From Desarmillaria ectypa (lineage: Eukaryota; Basidiomycota; Agaricomycetes; Agaricales; Physalacriaceae), in the NCBI GenBank assembly GCA_030407005.1, contig JAUDYN010000009.1, positions 1,860,001-1,924,000 of the forward strand: 64,000 nt of DNA, in the 5' to 3' direction. Positions 24,358 to 34,664 of the stretch are shown here, piece after piece. The notes under the pieces are model-generated. The model saw nothing but the letters and a program-made list of their open reading frames with translations. It ran no database searches and was not told the DNA's origin. How positions within the stretch are numbered: position 1 is the first letter of the stretch; every line of letters begins with the position of its first letter. The translations under genes and the position numbers were made by a program.

Positions 24358-24910
24358 ACTCTACGCCTGTACCTGCAGTTCTCCAAGTTGTCCATGCAAC
24401 AAAAATGAAATATCTCTATCATACAATGTTTTCAATGCATGTGCGCACATTTTCGCTAGAGATGTCTGAAACTTGATAGAGTCCTCATTAATAGTGAGGG
24501 AGTAGTGCAGGCGACACGCTGGTGTAATGCGCGCTTCGACATGATGCTTGACTGAGTTTGAAAAATGGACCGGATATCAAATTCAAGCAAAATTGGTGCC
24601 AAAGTGTATGTTTTGAAACGCACTGAAGAGGAGCAAATAACTGCTTAATGTCGTAGGATATCATTAAGACTGATGGAAACGAGAAACTATTTGACGGTCA
24701 TTGTTGAACGTCCCGACAACGAAGCGGCAGCAACATTCGCTCAAACGGATCATTAAAAAAAGCCCCCGCGGACCAGAATTTTTCTCGATCGTGTTCACTT
24801 GATGCTGTAACAACCATCCACCAAAATAACAGGCTGTGCTGGCATTGAATTGCAAGGGTACGTAGTCTTGTGACATCCTTGATACTCCTTGATGGCGTTT
24901 GAATTAGCTG
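24358..24910. other. Intergenic between HET relic and membrane-protein gene
   Basis: No gene is supported. The region separates two divergently read genes and should hold both promoters. Confidence 0.4.
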
Positions 24911-24917
24911 TATAAAT
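24911..24917 (+). promoter_or_regulatory. TATA-like element
   Basis: The string tataaat lies 43 bp upstream of the ATG of the membrane-protein gene at 24954. The spacing fits a TATA box with a short 5' leader. It is a short motif, so chance occurrence is possible. Confidence 0.35.
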
Positions 24918-24953
24918 CCAGAATCGTACGTATTTTATGTATTCTTATCCACG

Positions 24954-26228
24954 ATGCTCATCAGTATCGCCTTCCTTTTCTTCGCAGCAGACCTCGCCCA
25001 ATGCTCCGCCATCCCAAAACGAATCATCATGCAAAGGGACCCGACATCTCAAGCCATCCGGGGTACATGGCAAAACCCCTCAGACACTCTATCCATACTG
25101 CTCATCATCGGCGGCGACGTCGTCCTCAAGGCACTGGCCCAGCTCGCAGGCCGCTCATTCACTCCCATCGCCTTCAGCTTCGGTTGGGTCTCGTATTCGT
25201 TCAACACGCTCATGAGCGTCTTGGGCGACGGACGACTCGTGCCTGCAGCCGACTACCCAGCCAAGGTGATCAATGCAGAGAACGGATATATGCGCGGCAA
25301 CAAGTCGTGGGTTATCGGGCGCTTGTTGCGCGACTTTGAGAGGCCGCTGAGTGACGGTGTAGGATTGAGCATCACGGTATTTGAGGCTGTTGAAGCGAAT
25401 TTGGCAGGGATACCGAGCGTAGATTTGTGGTGGTACAGCGGTCTCGTCATCATTGCCGTTCAGCTTGCCGTTGCTGCCATTCCCTGTGCGCTGCACCAAA
25501 ACTGGTCGATTCTACTCATCACCGCCGCGGGAACGGTGCTTGCGTTGATCACGGGTGCACTTCCGCAATGGAGATCCGAAAAGTGGGCATGTCGACGGGA
25601 GACGAAGAAAGTATTTTGTGTCACAGGCGGGAATGGGACCAGGTATGTGATGGTGATACTTGGAAGGGGAGTAGGCCTAGACCTCGAAGATCTGGCAGCG
25701 GCAGAACCACCAAGAATGAGACGTCGTGGGCAGGTTGACAATTCTGCTTTCTGGTTCACTCAGGTCGTGTGTTTGATGCTTGCAACACTTTGGATCATCC
25801 TTCTCATAACCGTCACTGCTCTCAAGGAAGATACATGGTATCTGCTTGGCGTCGGAGGTCTGGGAATGGTGCAGAACGTCTTGGTGGCAGGCGCTGAGCG
25901 GCATATCAGCACGAGTGGGATACACCTGGAAAAGATAGAAGAATACCGGCAGAGAAAAGTTATGGATGCGCTGATGGATCTCGAGGAAGACTATCCCAAA
26001 GTCGGAAAGTCCTTGGTCACAGAATTTTTCCCAAGCGGTTTACACGGAGCTGAGACGCAGTGGTGGGCCGGGTCGAAAGACGTATACAAGAAACTCCGAG
26101 AGGAAAAGCGCCCGGATAGCTTGACTAAACCAGGACCCGTCACCGAGCGTGCAACTCAGGCCAGAAAATACCATGCAGAGATCATCGAAAAACAATTACC
26201 ACCGTCTGCCAAACAATGCGACGGCTGA
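24954..26228 (+). CDS. Fungal multi-pass membrane protein, 424 residues
   Basis: A single uninterrupted open frame, intact. The N-terminus (MLISIAFLFFAADLAQCSA) looks like a signal peptide. Hydrophobic segments follow at about residues 43-60 (SILLIIGGDVVLKALAQL), 160-178 (GLVIIAVQLAVAAIPCAL), 183-200 (SILLITAAGTVLALITGA) and 268-290 (VVCLMLATLWIILLITVTAL), with a cytosolic or luminal C-terminal domain of about 120 residues that is helical and charged. Proteins of this shape are widespread and uncharacterised in filamentous fungi; I cannot name a function. It is the only intact plus-strand gene inside the HET island, lies 11 bp from the end of a convergent HET-like gene, and lacks introns, unlike most genes in the window. 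Confidence 0.85.
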   Translation: MLISIAFLFFAADLAQCSAIPKRIIMQRDPTSQAIRGTWQNPSDTLSILLIIGGDVVLKALAQLAGRSFTPIAFSFGWVSYSFNTLMSVLGDGRLVPAADYPAKVINAENGYMRGNKSWVIGRLLRDFERPLSDGVGLSITVFEAVEANLAGIPSVDLWWYSGLVIIAVQLAVAAIPCALHQNWSILLITAAGTVLALITGALPQWRSEKWACRRETKKVFCVTGGNGTRYVMVILGRGVGLDLEDLAAAEPPRMRRRGQVDNSAFWFTQVVCLMLATLWIILLITVTALKEDTWYLLGVGGLGMVQNVLVAGAERHISTSGIHLEKIEEYRQRKVMDALMDLEEDYPKVGKSLVTEFFPSGLHGAETQWWAGSKDVYKKLREEKRPDSLTKPGPVTERATQARKYHAEIIEKQLPPSAKQCDG

Positions 26229-26239
26229 AAACCTTAATA

Positions 26240-28561
26240 TTACACCAGGGTACTGACTGCTGATGTACAAGTAGTGATTTCACAACGAACCGGTATTCTT
26301 TCTAGAGGAACAGCCCATCTTGCCTGCCGCGCCGCAGTATCCATCAACGTCGGCTTCAAACTTGTCGGAAAGTTCAGAGCAGAACGCAGCAACTGCAAAT
26401 CCGGGCTGGTCGCTTCCGCCAGCTCTTCTTCAGATTCAGCATCTGAAGGCACTTTAGGGCCGACACAGAAACTACGCTCCTCCCACCCAGTCACCCAAGG
26501 TTTGCATTTCATACTCAAGAAAATATAGGAGCGCACGTGGAAATTTCCGGGTGCGTGTTCGATAATGAGCATTGCTCGAATGTTGTCTGCATCGTGCGCA
26601 GGCGTTCGGCCTGGAAAATACGCATTGAACCGTCCGAGGAGCACTGTGAATGCGGTTCCCTGAACATTGTACGAATCACTGGCATCACAGACCCACCATA
26701 GAGATCCATCTTTCGCCTTGAGTATCGATGGACACGGTAGAGTGCTTGGTACCTCTGGTCCCGTTGCAGCTATGACACGTACCGCTTTAGCAGTGAACGT
26801 CAAGTATCCATTCCTGTCCATACTCCCCCGAGGGAAGGGCACAAGTGCCCCCGGACAATGATATTCGCTATCCATCATCTCCGACACTTCCCGCCCCTTA
26901 ACCAGTGCCTGCGTTCGCGGGAATATGGAGAATGTTGGAAGCTGTTGGCATGGCGGGAGCTTGAACGAGGGCCCCAGCCGGCCCCCTTTCTCGAGAATCG
27001 CGCGTGTGAGGGCGATCGTTGCACCGAGCCGGTCGTCTTTCGTGAAGCAGATAGGGCCAAAGGTGACGCCGAAGAGACCCATGATGCTGAACACCATATC
27101 TACAGGACGCGAGGACGTGCGCATGAGTGCGCTCTGCCAGATTGCGTACAGTTTCGTGTCCTCGTCCATGGCAATACACAACGCCGCGACGTTGGGCGAG
27201 AGTATCTTGCGTGTGGGTCGCCAGAAAGGAATGTCATTATACGTATGCTGCATTGGATAGGCACTGAAGATCTTGGCTTCTACTATTAACGATGTGGAAT
27301 GACCATCTCGAATGAACGACATGACACCGGTGGTACGGGTTTTGAGAAGGAGAGACAGAGAAGTGACGGCGGATTGGTTTGGAACAACTTCTTCCAGGCG
27401 CTCGTAATCGTCCTCGCCAGCTCTTGCTTTGCCTGAGCGGAGCTTCCAAGCAAAAAGGACTTCAATAATTGACGGGGCCAGTGCTTCCTGGAGAGCCCAA
27501 CCACGGTGGATCCACGCCGTTTCCTCCTCGAGAGACACCATGTACTGTAATCCGCCCGCGAGGACAACACACACACTACAGAACTGTACTTCTCTTTGAT
27601 CTGCCATCGCATGTCGTCTTTGCTCGTCTGCATGATGCATAACCGATCCAGCCAGAGATGCGTGCAGCCCCGTCGGAGGGATGCCATGCATGCGTGGTGA
27701 AGCACGTCGGTGTTGATGGGATCCGCCTCTTCAGCACCCTTGACGTCAAATTCGATGCCATCGCCGCCTTCCACAAAACTGTCGCTACCCCGTACATTGC
27801 GCCAGACGTAGGATATGGAGCAGTGCGCTACGACAGGGAAATCGATGAACTCGCAGATGCGAAGGACTTTATCCTCAGTAAGGACCTTGCAGTCCACCAG
27901 ACGGTATCGCTGTGGGATCGCGGAGGATGTGATATCCACTGCTTCATTTCCTCGACCAAGTAGATGGAGCAGTTTCTCGTAGATGACCTTTGGCTTCATG
28001 GTTGCCTGATAACCGCCGAGCCATCAGATGACATCACCCAAGTAGACAATAAGACTCACACTAAGGAGATCCCCGGATGTGTTTATGTTGCGCGCGCATT
28101 CTTCGATCTAGTTGGGGAGACGGAAGAAGAGGAAAACACGATACTGCTGGTGGGCTTCAAGACATTTTTGTAGCACTTGTATCGCATCTACAAGCGTCCT
28201 AATAACGTGTAAATTTGGGCGAACAGATAAAGGGAGTCTGAAGGATCTCACAAGTTGAGATGTTGCAAGCCAACCTTCACCTGTGTATCGAGCCTGCTGG
28301 CCCGGGTGCGCCCCAAACATCCATCATAATCAAGAAGCTGTTCCCTGAGAGAACTGAGGTCACGCATGATGGGTGTCCGTAGTTCACTGCACGGAAACGA
28401 CTCCTGTACAGGTGATGGATATACACGTCAAGTAGAACTTACACTCACTTCTCGATACTTGATGATTTCTGCAAGAACACGGTCAACTAGCTTTTTGTTT
28501 TGACCGTGATCGTCCTGGCTCTTCAGCTTTAGGTCTAGGAAGGCTGCGTGGAGGAGAATCG
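26240..28561 (-). CDS. HET-domain-like protein, possibly frameshifted
   Basis: HET-type protein of the basidiomycete form. The HET core reads AHCSISYVWRNVRG, then INTDVLHHACMASLRRG, WLDRLCIMQTSKDDMRWQI, ETAWIHRGWALQEALAP, and SRPVDMVFSIMGLFGVTFG, followed by a C-terminal beta-rich domain ending at the stop at 26240. Upstream minus-strand segments (LDPILLHAAFLDLK near 28550, ARYTGEGWLATSQLVRSFRL near 28290) look like the N-terminal helical part. Two phase changes worry me: one near 27590, where RWQIKEKYS should continue into CSVCVVLAGG, and one near 28325 before FGAHPGQQ. The first looks like a small deletion in the HET core. The long C-terminal frame (over 440 codons) is intact. The start codon is uncertain. 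It could be a recent pseudogene or contain sequencing errors. Confidence 0.65.
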
Positions 28562-28980
28562 GGTCTAGGCCTGATCGTTAGATGCCTCCCCATATCATAC
28601 AAGTCAAAACCACATTGATTCGTCCGATGAATCTGCTAGAGATATTTATCAAGATTTTAGCATACTATGTGGCTCGAAAGCATACGACATACTAAACATC
28701 AGCGCTAAGGATGAACGTTAAAAACAGCAGGTAACCACGTTTCCGACCCATTGTGCTGTTATCGGACATTCTCAGTGTGAAGTTTACAGCATCCATCAAC
28801 TTCGAAAGACCCACACAGTCATGACAGACGGCAGAGCGACGTTAGCCTATGTCTTTCAGTTCCTGCTGCTCTTCCGGCATCTGTGCGTTGACACAAAGGT
28901 ATGCTCCTCTATATTCCAGAGACTTAGTTACAACCTAAGGCTGGGGACAATCACAAGAACTTGTTACGCCGCTTCCCTTT

Positions 28981-31095
28981 CTATTTCACCCGCACCCGCA
29001 GGGTCTCCAGCGTCGCCTCTACGACTATAGTAGAGCCAGGATCCTCAGCTACAGACCTCCCCATCACTCTCTCCGTCGACCTAAAGAACATCATGCGCTC
29101 CCGATACTCGCATTCTCTCGAAACCGAAACCGTGTCAAGACCAGCATTGAGCAATCCAAGTACGCCTTTCACCCACGCATGCCCCGTCTCTGGGTACTTC
29201 TCTAATAGCACGGTGTTGAAAGCATAGGGACGGCCTGGCTTCTCTATCGTTGCATTCAGCACTTGGGTAGTAGTAGTAGTACCCCCCTGGTCCTGGGGAA
29301 TGAGTTTGACGAAAAGCTTCCCGGAAAACCCAGCGGAAACTCTGACGGCCTGGGCAAACTGGGCGCAGCAGTATTCTGCCTCTAGCCCTTCTGTTGTACA
29401 CACCGCTCGGCACTCGTGTCCCATGCGAGAGTCAGAGCACATCAGAGATCTAGGGGCCCAGCGGAAGCCAAGCTCTTCCATCTTTGGACAATCCATAAAA
29501 ATAATATCCCCAGGCAGGTGCCGGAGTTGCAGAAGCAGAGTTTTTAAGCGCTCAGAAGGCTGGACGTCGAATAACGTAGAGGGATTCACATTCAGCAGCC
29601 CGCATACCGCGAGAGTCTCGTCCTCTGGTCGGCTTGTCCATCTCCCAGCGAGGAATCGCACGAGATCTGTGAATTCTATACGAGCGTTGGGGATGGATGA
29701 GAGGTTAGGATTGTGTCGTCTCGTGAAACGAACCAGTTCTGAGAGACAATGGGATAGAACCGGGTTACACCACTGGACGATAGGGTCGGGGAAGAGGTTG
29801 TCCAGAGGTGCAAAACCATCTGAGAGTTCAAAGATCAGCTTCTTCGCTAATAGACCTTCTTGGAGTGTCCAGAGACGCTGCATCCAACCTGAAGTCAAGA
29901 TTGCCAGTGCTATATCTTCCAAAGGAGAGGAAAGCGAGCAAGAGCAGATGCCTGCGTCGATCACAAGCACTGCACGTGCATTTGCGTATGTCAGCGCCAT
30001 CTTTCTGATAGCCTGCCTCCTCATTTCTCTAGCTTCAGGAATGCAGAGCGAATCTACCCAGAATGCCCCGCCAGGAAGCAGGGTATGGACTAGCTTCGCT
30101 ATGCGTTCAATTTGGCATGCGGGTAGCCCGTCCTCGCTCGTGCTTCCGAGGCCGTCCACCCAAACGTGGGATATATCGATGTAGGGAGCCTGGGAAGCGT
30201 CTCTGACGCATAGCGCGCCGTTTGGCAAGCGCTGGACAACTGGGATACCTCCCCCTTGTAGCAGATCGTACACTGCTGATATAGGAGGTTTCGTATAAGC
30301 GCAAGCGCAAGTCCCCATGATGTGCTTCCTGGTGTAGGTGGAGATATCAACCGTGTTCCGAGTGCAGGCCTCCTCGGTGCAGTCAGCACCATGATGGATG
30401 AAGGGCTCGCATGTACCTGCATACTGCAGGAGGACTATCGACGATTCAAGGAAGCGCTTGACAGCGAGAGGACACCACCCCTTGGAGTGCACGGCATCCT
30501 TGATAAGAGGGAAAAAGGATGACACTGGAAAGGAATGACCAGGTTTTTTGGGAATGCCCGACATACCGTAAGCGAAGAGCGCTCCCCGGAAACTTGCCAC
30601 TGTCACGGCGATAGAGGCCATGCCGACAAAGTAAGGTGCAACTTCCTGTGCGCGCGAAGTACAGAAAGAGGCCAGTCTGTAGATCAAGGTCTCCAGGGAA
30701 GTCAAATCCTCTTCCACGCGCTCTGCCCATCGACGATATCGGTCCGGATAGCGCTGAGACAACTGCTGAACGTGTCGCCACCAAAGAAGCAACAGAATGA
30801 GCATGTTCTCATCGGTCATGACCGTGTTACCCTCGCTATCCACGGAAAGCAGGAGTTTCTCGGGTACTTTGCGTTCAAAGACGGATTCGAGGAGTCCGAA
30901 TGTGAAGAGACATTGGAAATGGACGAGCATCTCGTCTACGGTGCGGAGCTGGGCTTTGCGTACGGCGAGGTATTTCTTCATCGGCGCGAGCACGTATCCG
31001 TCATGCTTTCCCCCAAGCCATTTCATGGCCTTGAAATAGAACGTACGGTTGGAGGGTACGAGTGGGCCTGGCAGCTCTATGAGAGTGACGTCCAT
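28981..31095 (-). CDS. HET-domain protein, intact, 704 residues
   Basis: One uninterrupted open frame of 704 codons starting MDVTLIELPGPLVPSN. The N-terminal 280 residues are helical and include a Cys-rich segment (CTEEACTR, MGTCACAYTKPP) just before the HET domain. The HET core begins near residue 305 with YIDISHVWVDGLGSTSE, followed by GGAFWVDSLCIPEAREM, ANARAVLVIDAGICSCSL and TSGWMQRLWTLQEG. The C-terminal region is probably a separate domain. Proteins with this domain mediate vegetative incompatibility or regulated cell death in ascomycetes; in mushrooms the role is mostly inferred. It is the full-length version of the deleted copy at 21204-22540 and the best-preserved HET gene in the island. 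Confidence 0.9.
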   Translation of the reverse strand: MDVTLIELPGPLVPSNRTFYFKAMKWLGGKHDGYVLAPMKKYLAVRKAQLRTVDEMLVHFQCLFTFGLLESVFERKVPEKLLLSVDSEGNTVMTDENMLILLLLWWRHVQQLSQRYPDRYRRWAERVEEDLTSLETLIYRLASFCTSRAQEVAPYFVGMASIAVTVASFRGALFAYGMSGIPKKPGHSFPVSSFFPLIKDAVHSKGWCPLAVKRFLESSIVLLQYAGTCEPFIHHGADCTEEACTRNTVDISTYTRKHIMGTCACAYTKPPISAVYDLLQGGGIPVVQRLPNGALCVRDASQAPYIDISHVWVDGLGSTSEDGLPACQIERIAKLVHTLLPGGAFWVDSLCIPEAREMRRQAIRKMALTYANARAVLVIDAGICSCSLSSPLEDIALAILTSGWMQRLWTLQEGLLAKKLIFELSDGFAPLDNLFPDPIVQWCNPVLSHCLSELVRFTRRHNPNLSSIPNARIEFTDLVRFLAGRWTSRPEDETLAVCGLLNVNPSTLFDVQPSERLKTLLLQLRHLPGDIIFMDCPKMEELGFRWAPRSLMCSDSRMGHECRAVCTTEGLEAEYCCAQFAQAVRVSAGFSGKLFVKLIPQDQGGTTTTTQVLNATIEKPGRPYAFNTVLLEKYPETGHAWVKGVLGLLNAGLDTVSVSRECEYRERMMFFRSTERVMGRSVAEDPGSTIVVEATLETLRVRVK

Positions 31096-31514
31096 GGTAC
31101 GTGGTACGAGTGACGCCTGCGTTAGCTAAATTATGAGATCCCAGCGAGAATATGTAGAGAAGATAGATACTCTACCAATGCGAACTTTATGCCTGGTGGT
31201 GGTGTGGGAGAGAACTGAGTACTTCTGCTGTTAAAGTGGTGATGATAGCATTCTGGCACGTTGCACTGGTACTATTTTCATCCGCTATGTGTGACTGGAC
31301 GGCTAGTTGAGAGATTTAAAAAAGCCTCTATTCGATGGTTTACGTACCTGTATCGATCCATGATTATATCGATAACGCCAATACTTTCCTTTCTTCTCGG
31401 CGTAGGGAAATTTTGCTCACACCCTGTCGTCCTCTCGTGGTTGTGGTCCAAAACAGTCAATGCAAGTTCAATGCAACCAGCCTGAATCGGGATGGCGCAC
31501 GTGCAAGAGACCCT
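31096..31514. other. Intergenic upstream of the intact HET gene
   Basis: No gene is supported. It is flanked by the HET start codon and the A-rich tail of the LINE remnant, so the LINE inserted about 420 bp upstream of the HET gene. Confidence 0.45.
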
Positions 31515-31894
31515 GCTTTTTATTTTATTTTATTTTTATAACTTGACATTTTGTAATCCAAGTTTAGTACGCGAGGGTATCCAGAGCTTCAATTCCATTC
31601 TTCGTGCCTAGGTTATCGAGGAGGAAGATGTCCCTCGAGACTGCCTGTAGCAGGTCCCTGTGGTCTTCATATCGTTCGTATTCGCGCAGGATGTGTTCCC
31701 TGGTTTGTAGTCTCTCTCCACATGGACAGTCAATGTTTTCATTCGGTACGAAGCGACTATAGTACTCACCTGCAAATCCATGGCCGGTTCGGCATTGTAC
31801 CAGGCGCCTTTTTCCATGTAGGAGACCCTGCGTTGACACACACCACGACCGGCTGCACTGAACGTTTTGTCGTTGTTTCCTGGACCGACACATA
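31515..31894 (-). mobile_element. 5'-truncated LINE (non-LTR) retrotransposon tail
   Basis: On the minus strand a 109-codon open frame carries the end of a fungal LINE polyprotein: TGHGFAGEYYSRFVPNEN, the Cys-containing motif CPCGERLQTREHIL, and YEDHRDLL, typical of the RNase H end and the C-terminal zinc-knuckle-like region of Tad/jockey-type elements. It is followed, beyond the stop codon, by an A-rich microsatellite (TAAAA repeats, seen as tattttattttatttt on the plus strand at 31517-31539), the usual 3' tail of a LINE. The endonuclease and reverse transcriptase parts are absent, so this is a dead-on-arrival copy. Confidence 0.8.
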
Positions 31895-31958
31895 CAAGTT
31901 TCACGCGTTTTGCGATGAAAAATATAATTTCATCGTTGGGATCCCTTTGAGGTGGCAT
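31895..31958 (-). repeat. Fragment of family A 5' end joined to LINE
   Basis: Sixty-four bp beginning with an in-frame ATG (MPPQRDPNDEIIFFIAKRVKL) resemble the 5' end of the decayed family at 2351-2413 on the same strand. The similarity stops where the LINE sequence begins. It may be the first exon of a family A gene that the LINE inserted into. Confidence 0.5.
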
Positions 31959-32055
31959 GATTGCAGTACTCAAGCTTCTTGAGGGCCGGCTAAACATGAA
32001 ACGCGTGCCGTCACAACGCGGTCACGTCACACCGCGTTTTCATCTTTACGATATC

Positions 32056-33343
32056 ATGAGTCGTGCAGGCACCCGTCAGAGACCTTCGGGCGCATCCCAA
32101 GCTCAGTCACAGCCAAGGGCCACTCATAGAACACAGAAACATAGAGCAGAAGAGACTGATGATGAGGAGGAGGAAGTCGACGTATCCATGGATGTCGATG
32201 ACGAAGAAAATACCCCCAGAGACGACGTGCGTGATTCCAAAAATACCTTTTCTCGCGTCTCTGACGCGTCTTTAGGACCTTGTACGGAAGTCTAATCAAC
32301 TAGTACGCCTGGCCCTGTTTGCAGAGCATAAACGAAATTCTTTGCGCAGGGAAGAGATATCAAGGAAAGGTCGATAAACTCAGAATTTCATGGTTGTCGC
32401 TCCTTCTGATATCGCTTGCAGTACTCGGCTCGAGTACCCGATCTTTCAACCAGGTCCTTCAACTCGCGCAAAGCACGCTACGGAAGACATTTGGGATGGA
32501 ACTCGTCGAGCTTCGCTCTCGCGCAGAACTAGGCAGGGACGGTGCAAGCGGGGACGAGGACCTTGAGGAAGCCAGGAAGGCAGTTGGAGTCAAAAAGAAA
32601 GGTGTGCTTGCCACCCAGTCTCCTCCCTGCGCTCGCTGAGCTGAATGTTAGCCGCTGCCGTTGGGTCCAAGAGCTATATCCTGCGCTCGGTCCTCGACCC
32701 CGCCATCATCGAGCACGCGGCCCAGGTCGACGAGAAGATCTTGGAGGAAGAAGCCTTAGAGGAAGACGACGACGACGACGAACGGGGCACGCGGTCCTAC
32801 GGCAGCCTTATCTCGTGGAGTCACACCGACCAAATTGGTTCTCTGGGGATTCTCTATATCGTCCTCGCGCTGATTCTCGTGAACGGCCGAGTCCTGAGCG
32901 ACACGGAGCTCCGCGCACATCTGAAGAAACTCCGTCAGCCCATGTCGGGTTCCGTCCAGTTCGACGCCCACGCGACGCATAAGAGCATATCGATGGAGGC
33001 GTATATGAACATGATCATCAGACAAGGGTACGTGGAGCGCCTGGTGGCGGGCGATGCGAAGAAGGGAAAGGGCAAACGTGCACGTGTGACTCAGGGTGAC
33101 GACGACTCTGGGGTGACGTATGAATGGCGGTGGGGCAATCGGGCACACAGTGAAGTTGGGGAGAAGGCGATTGCCCAGTTTGTTGCAGAGTTCATGGTGG
33201 GAGAGCAGGAAACTGAAGATGACGAAGAGGAAGGCGGGAGGTCACGAGGAAGGCGAAGACAGGACCATGCACAGAATAAGGTGGAAAGAATGGCTGTTGG
33301 TATCGAAAGAGCCGCTGGTGGTAATTTATCTGATCTCAAGTGA
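32056..33343 (+). CDS. NSE3: NSE3, MAGE-domain subunit of the SMC5/6 complex
   Basis: MAGE-fold protein that partners Nse1 and Nse4 in the SMC5/6 DNA-repair complex in the nucleus. Four exons. The N-terminus (MSRAGTRQRPSGASQ) is disordered and acidic. The winged-helix A half reads DLVRKSNQLVRLALFAEHKR and LREEISRKVLGSSTRSF-like sequence across the second intron. After the third intron the B half continues with KSYILRSVLDP, GILYIVLALILVNGRVLSD and the MAGE hallmark region LRAHLKKL. Introns lie at about 32227-32276, 32362-32410 and 32601-32649. The C-terminus is acidic then basic (EDDEEEGGRSRGRRR). About 365 residues, normal for fungal Nse3. It converges with BUD32; the stops are 244 bp apart. 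Confidence 0.88.
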
Positions 33344-33587
33344 TTGGCATCGTTGTTATCATGCTATCTTTTGTTTTGTTTCATTAGTGTACTGTTTATA
33401 TATATGTGCTACTGTACATGGGACCACGGGTTTCCTCCTTCTACTGCTTATTATACGATTCCTTCTACATGGACTGTATATACGCTTGATATCCAAGCGT
33501 AAACCAGGCCTGGAATTATCCGGTTTTCATGAGTCTATCCGTGGGGCCAAGTCGTCTACCCATAATGCATGGATACAGGCACTCATA

Positions 33588-34664
33588 TTAGCCCACCATA
33601 CTGCGCTTTCTGCCCCTAAGACGAACTAAAAATTATCGTCAGCGATACTCGAGATACAAAGGAGAAAGCGGCAGAGGACTCCAAAGGCGAAGGTGAAGGT
33701 TTTCCTATCTTTTCAAAGGCTTATCGGAAAACCACTGCCCCATGCCTGGCGCCAAAGATAATATACTCCAAGTTGGGGCAAAAAGACTAACCGTCATCTA
33801 GCCGACGTTTGATAGCTGGCCACTCCTTGCCCATTCCAACTTCGTATGCTTGTAACACTGACGCAAAGAGAGGTTCAGATTCCGGATGTGTGGAAGAAAA
33901 GGCTCGTTCTAGAACGTATAGGTCAACCGCTTTGTCTTCAGTAAGGGTGGAGTGATACGCGAGACCAAAGTCCACGAGGAACTACAAAAAAAAATCAGTG
34001 TCAAGGTCTTTGCAGAGGTAATAGGCTCACCATCTGCACAGGCAGCCCTGTACGACGAGGATGTCGGAGCATCATATTCGAGGTCGTAAGATCCCCGTGG
34101 ATGATATCGGCGAGGTGCATCTTTGCAATTTCCGTGCCAATGAATTGCATTATTTGATCTTGAGGACATTGAGTCAGCCATGCATAAAAATGAATGAAAG
34201 GCAATCCCACCAGAAGAAACGCCATATTCTTCCAACGAGTCTGAATTCTCCAGCCCTTCGTCGTTGTCCTCCTCGCCATCTTCCTCTGTACCACCAGGTA
34301 GAAGCTTCCTAACACTCTGGCCGTCAATCCACTCAATGCCAAGAACGCCTTCAGGAGCGTCCACCATCCGAATTCCTGGTACGCTCACACCGGATCGTAG
34401 GCATTTCAGTATGGCGCGCGCTTCGCCTGCTACTCGTGACCGCGTCAGGTTCGCGTCTAACGACGGATGTCTGTATTGTTTCTTGAATCGATACTTGAGC
34501 AGTATCGGAGCTGCGGCATCAGAGCTGACAGACGCCTTGTATACTTTCTATCGGACGAAGTCAATCGCAGTCCATGCATCGAGACCAAAGAGACTTGCAG
34601 CCTCTGCACCTTGTGAGATGGGCTCCGCTTCACTGATAAGGCTCTGCGAGGCAGATAGAGACAT
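33588..34664 (-). CDS. BUD32: BUD32, KEOPS/EKC complex kinase
   Basis: Small atypical kinase/ATPase of the KEOPS complex, needed for the t6A modification of ANN-decoding tRNAs and linked to telomere maintenance. The start is MSLSASQSLISEAEPISQGA. A GC-AG intron at 34548-34598 separates GAEA from KVYKASVSSD. Conserved parts are the basic stretch YRHPSLDANLTRSR, VPGIRMVDAPEGVLGIEW, the catalytic loop IIHGDLTTSNMM and DFGLAY, and the C-terminal basic tail VRLRGRKRSMVG, which is essential in family members. An acidic insertion (EEDGEEDNDEG) sits before the catalytic half. The final intron (about 33631-33793) is unusually long at about 160 bp. All motifs needed for activity are visible. Confidence 0.9.

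Noticed and set aside
29300..31113. Long plus-strand open frames (294 and 192 codons) opposite the intact HET gene
   Set aside because: They are antisense shadows of a clear 704-codon gene with family motifs; they have no motifs of their own.
32542..32982. 146-codon alternative frame in NSE3
   Set aside because: It overlaps exons and an intron of NSE3 in the wrong phase, and shows low-complexity Arg-rich translation typical of GC-rich shadow frames.
32756..33148. 130-codon minus-strand frame opposite NSE3
   Set aside because: Mirror of the acidic and basic codon runs in NSE3; no independent support.
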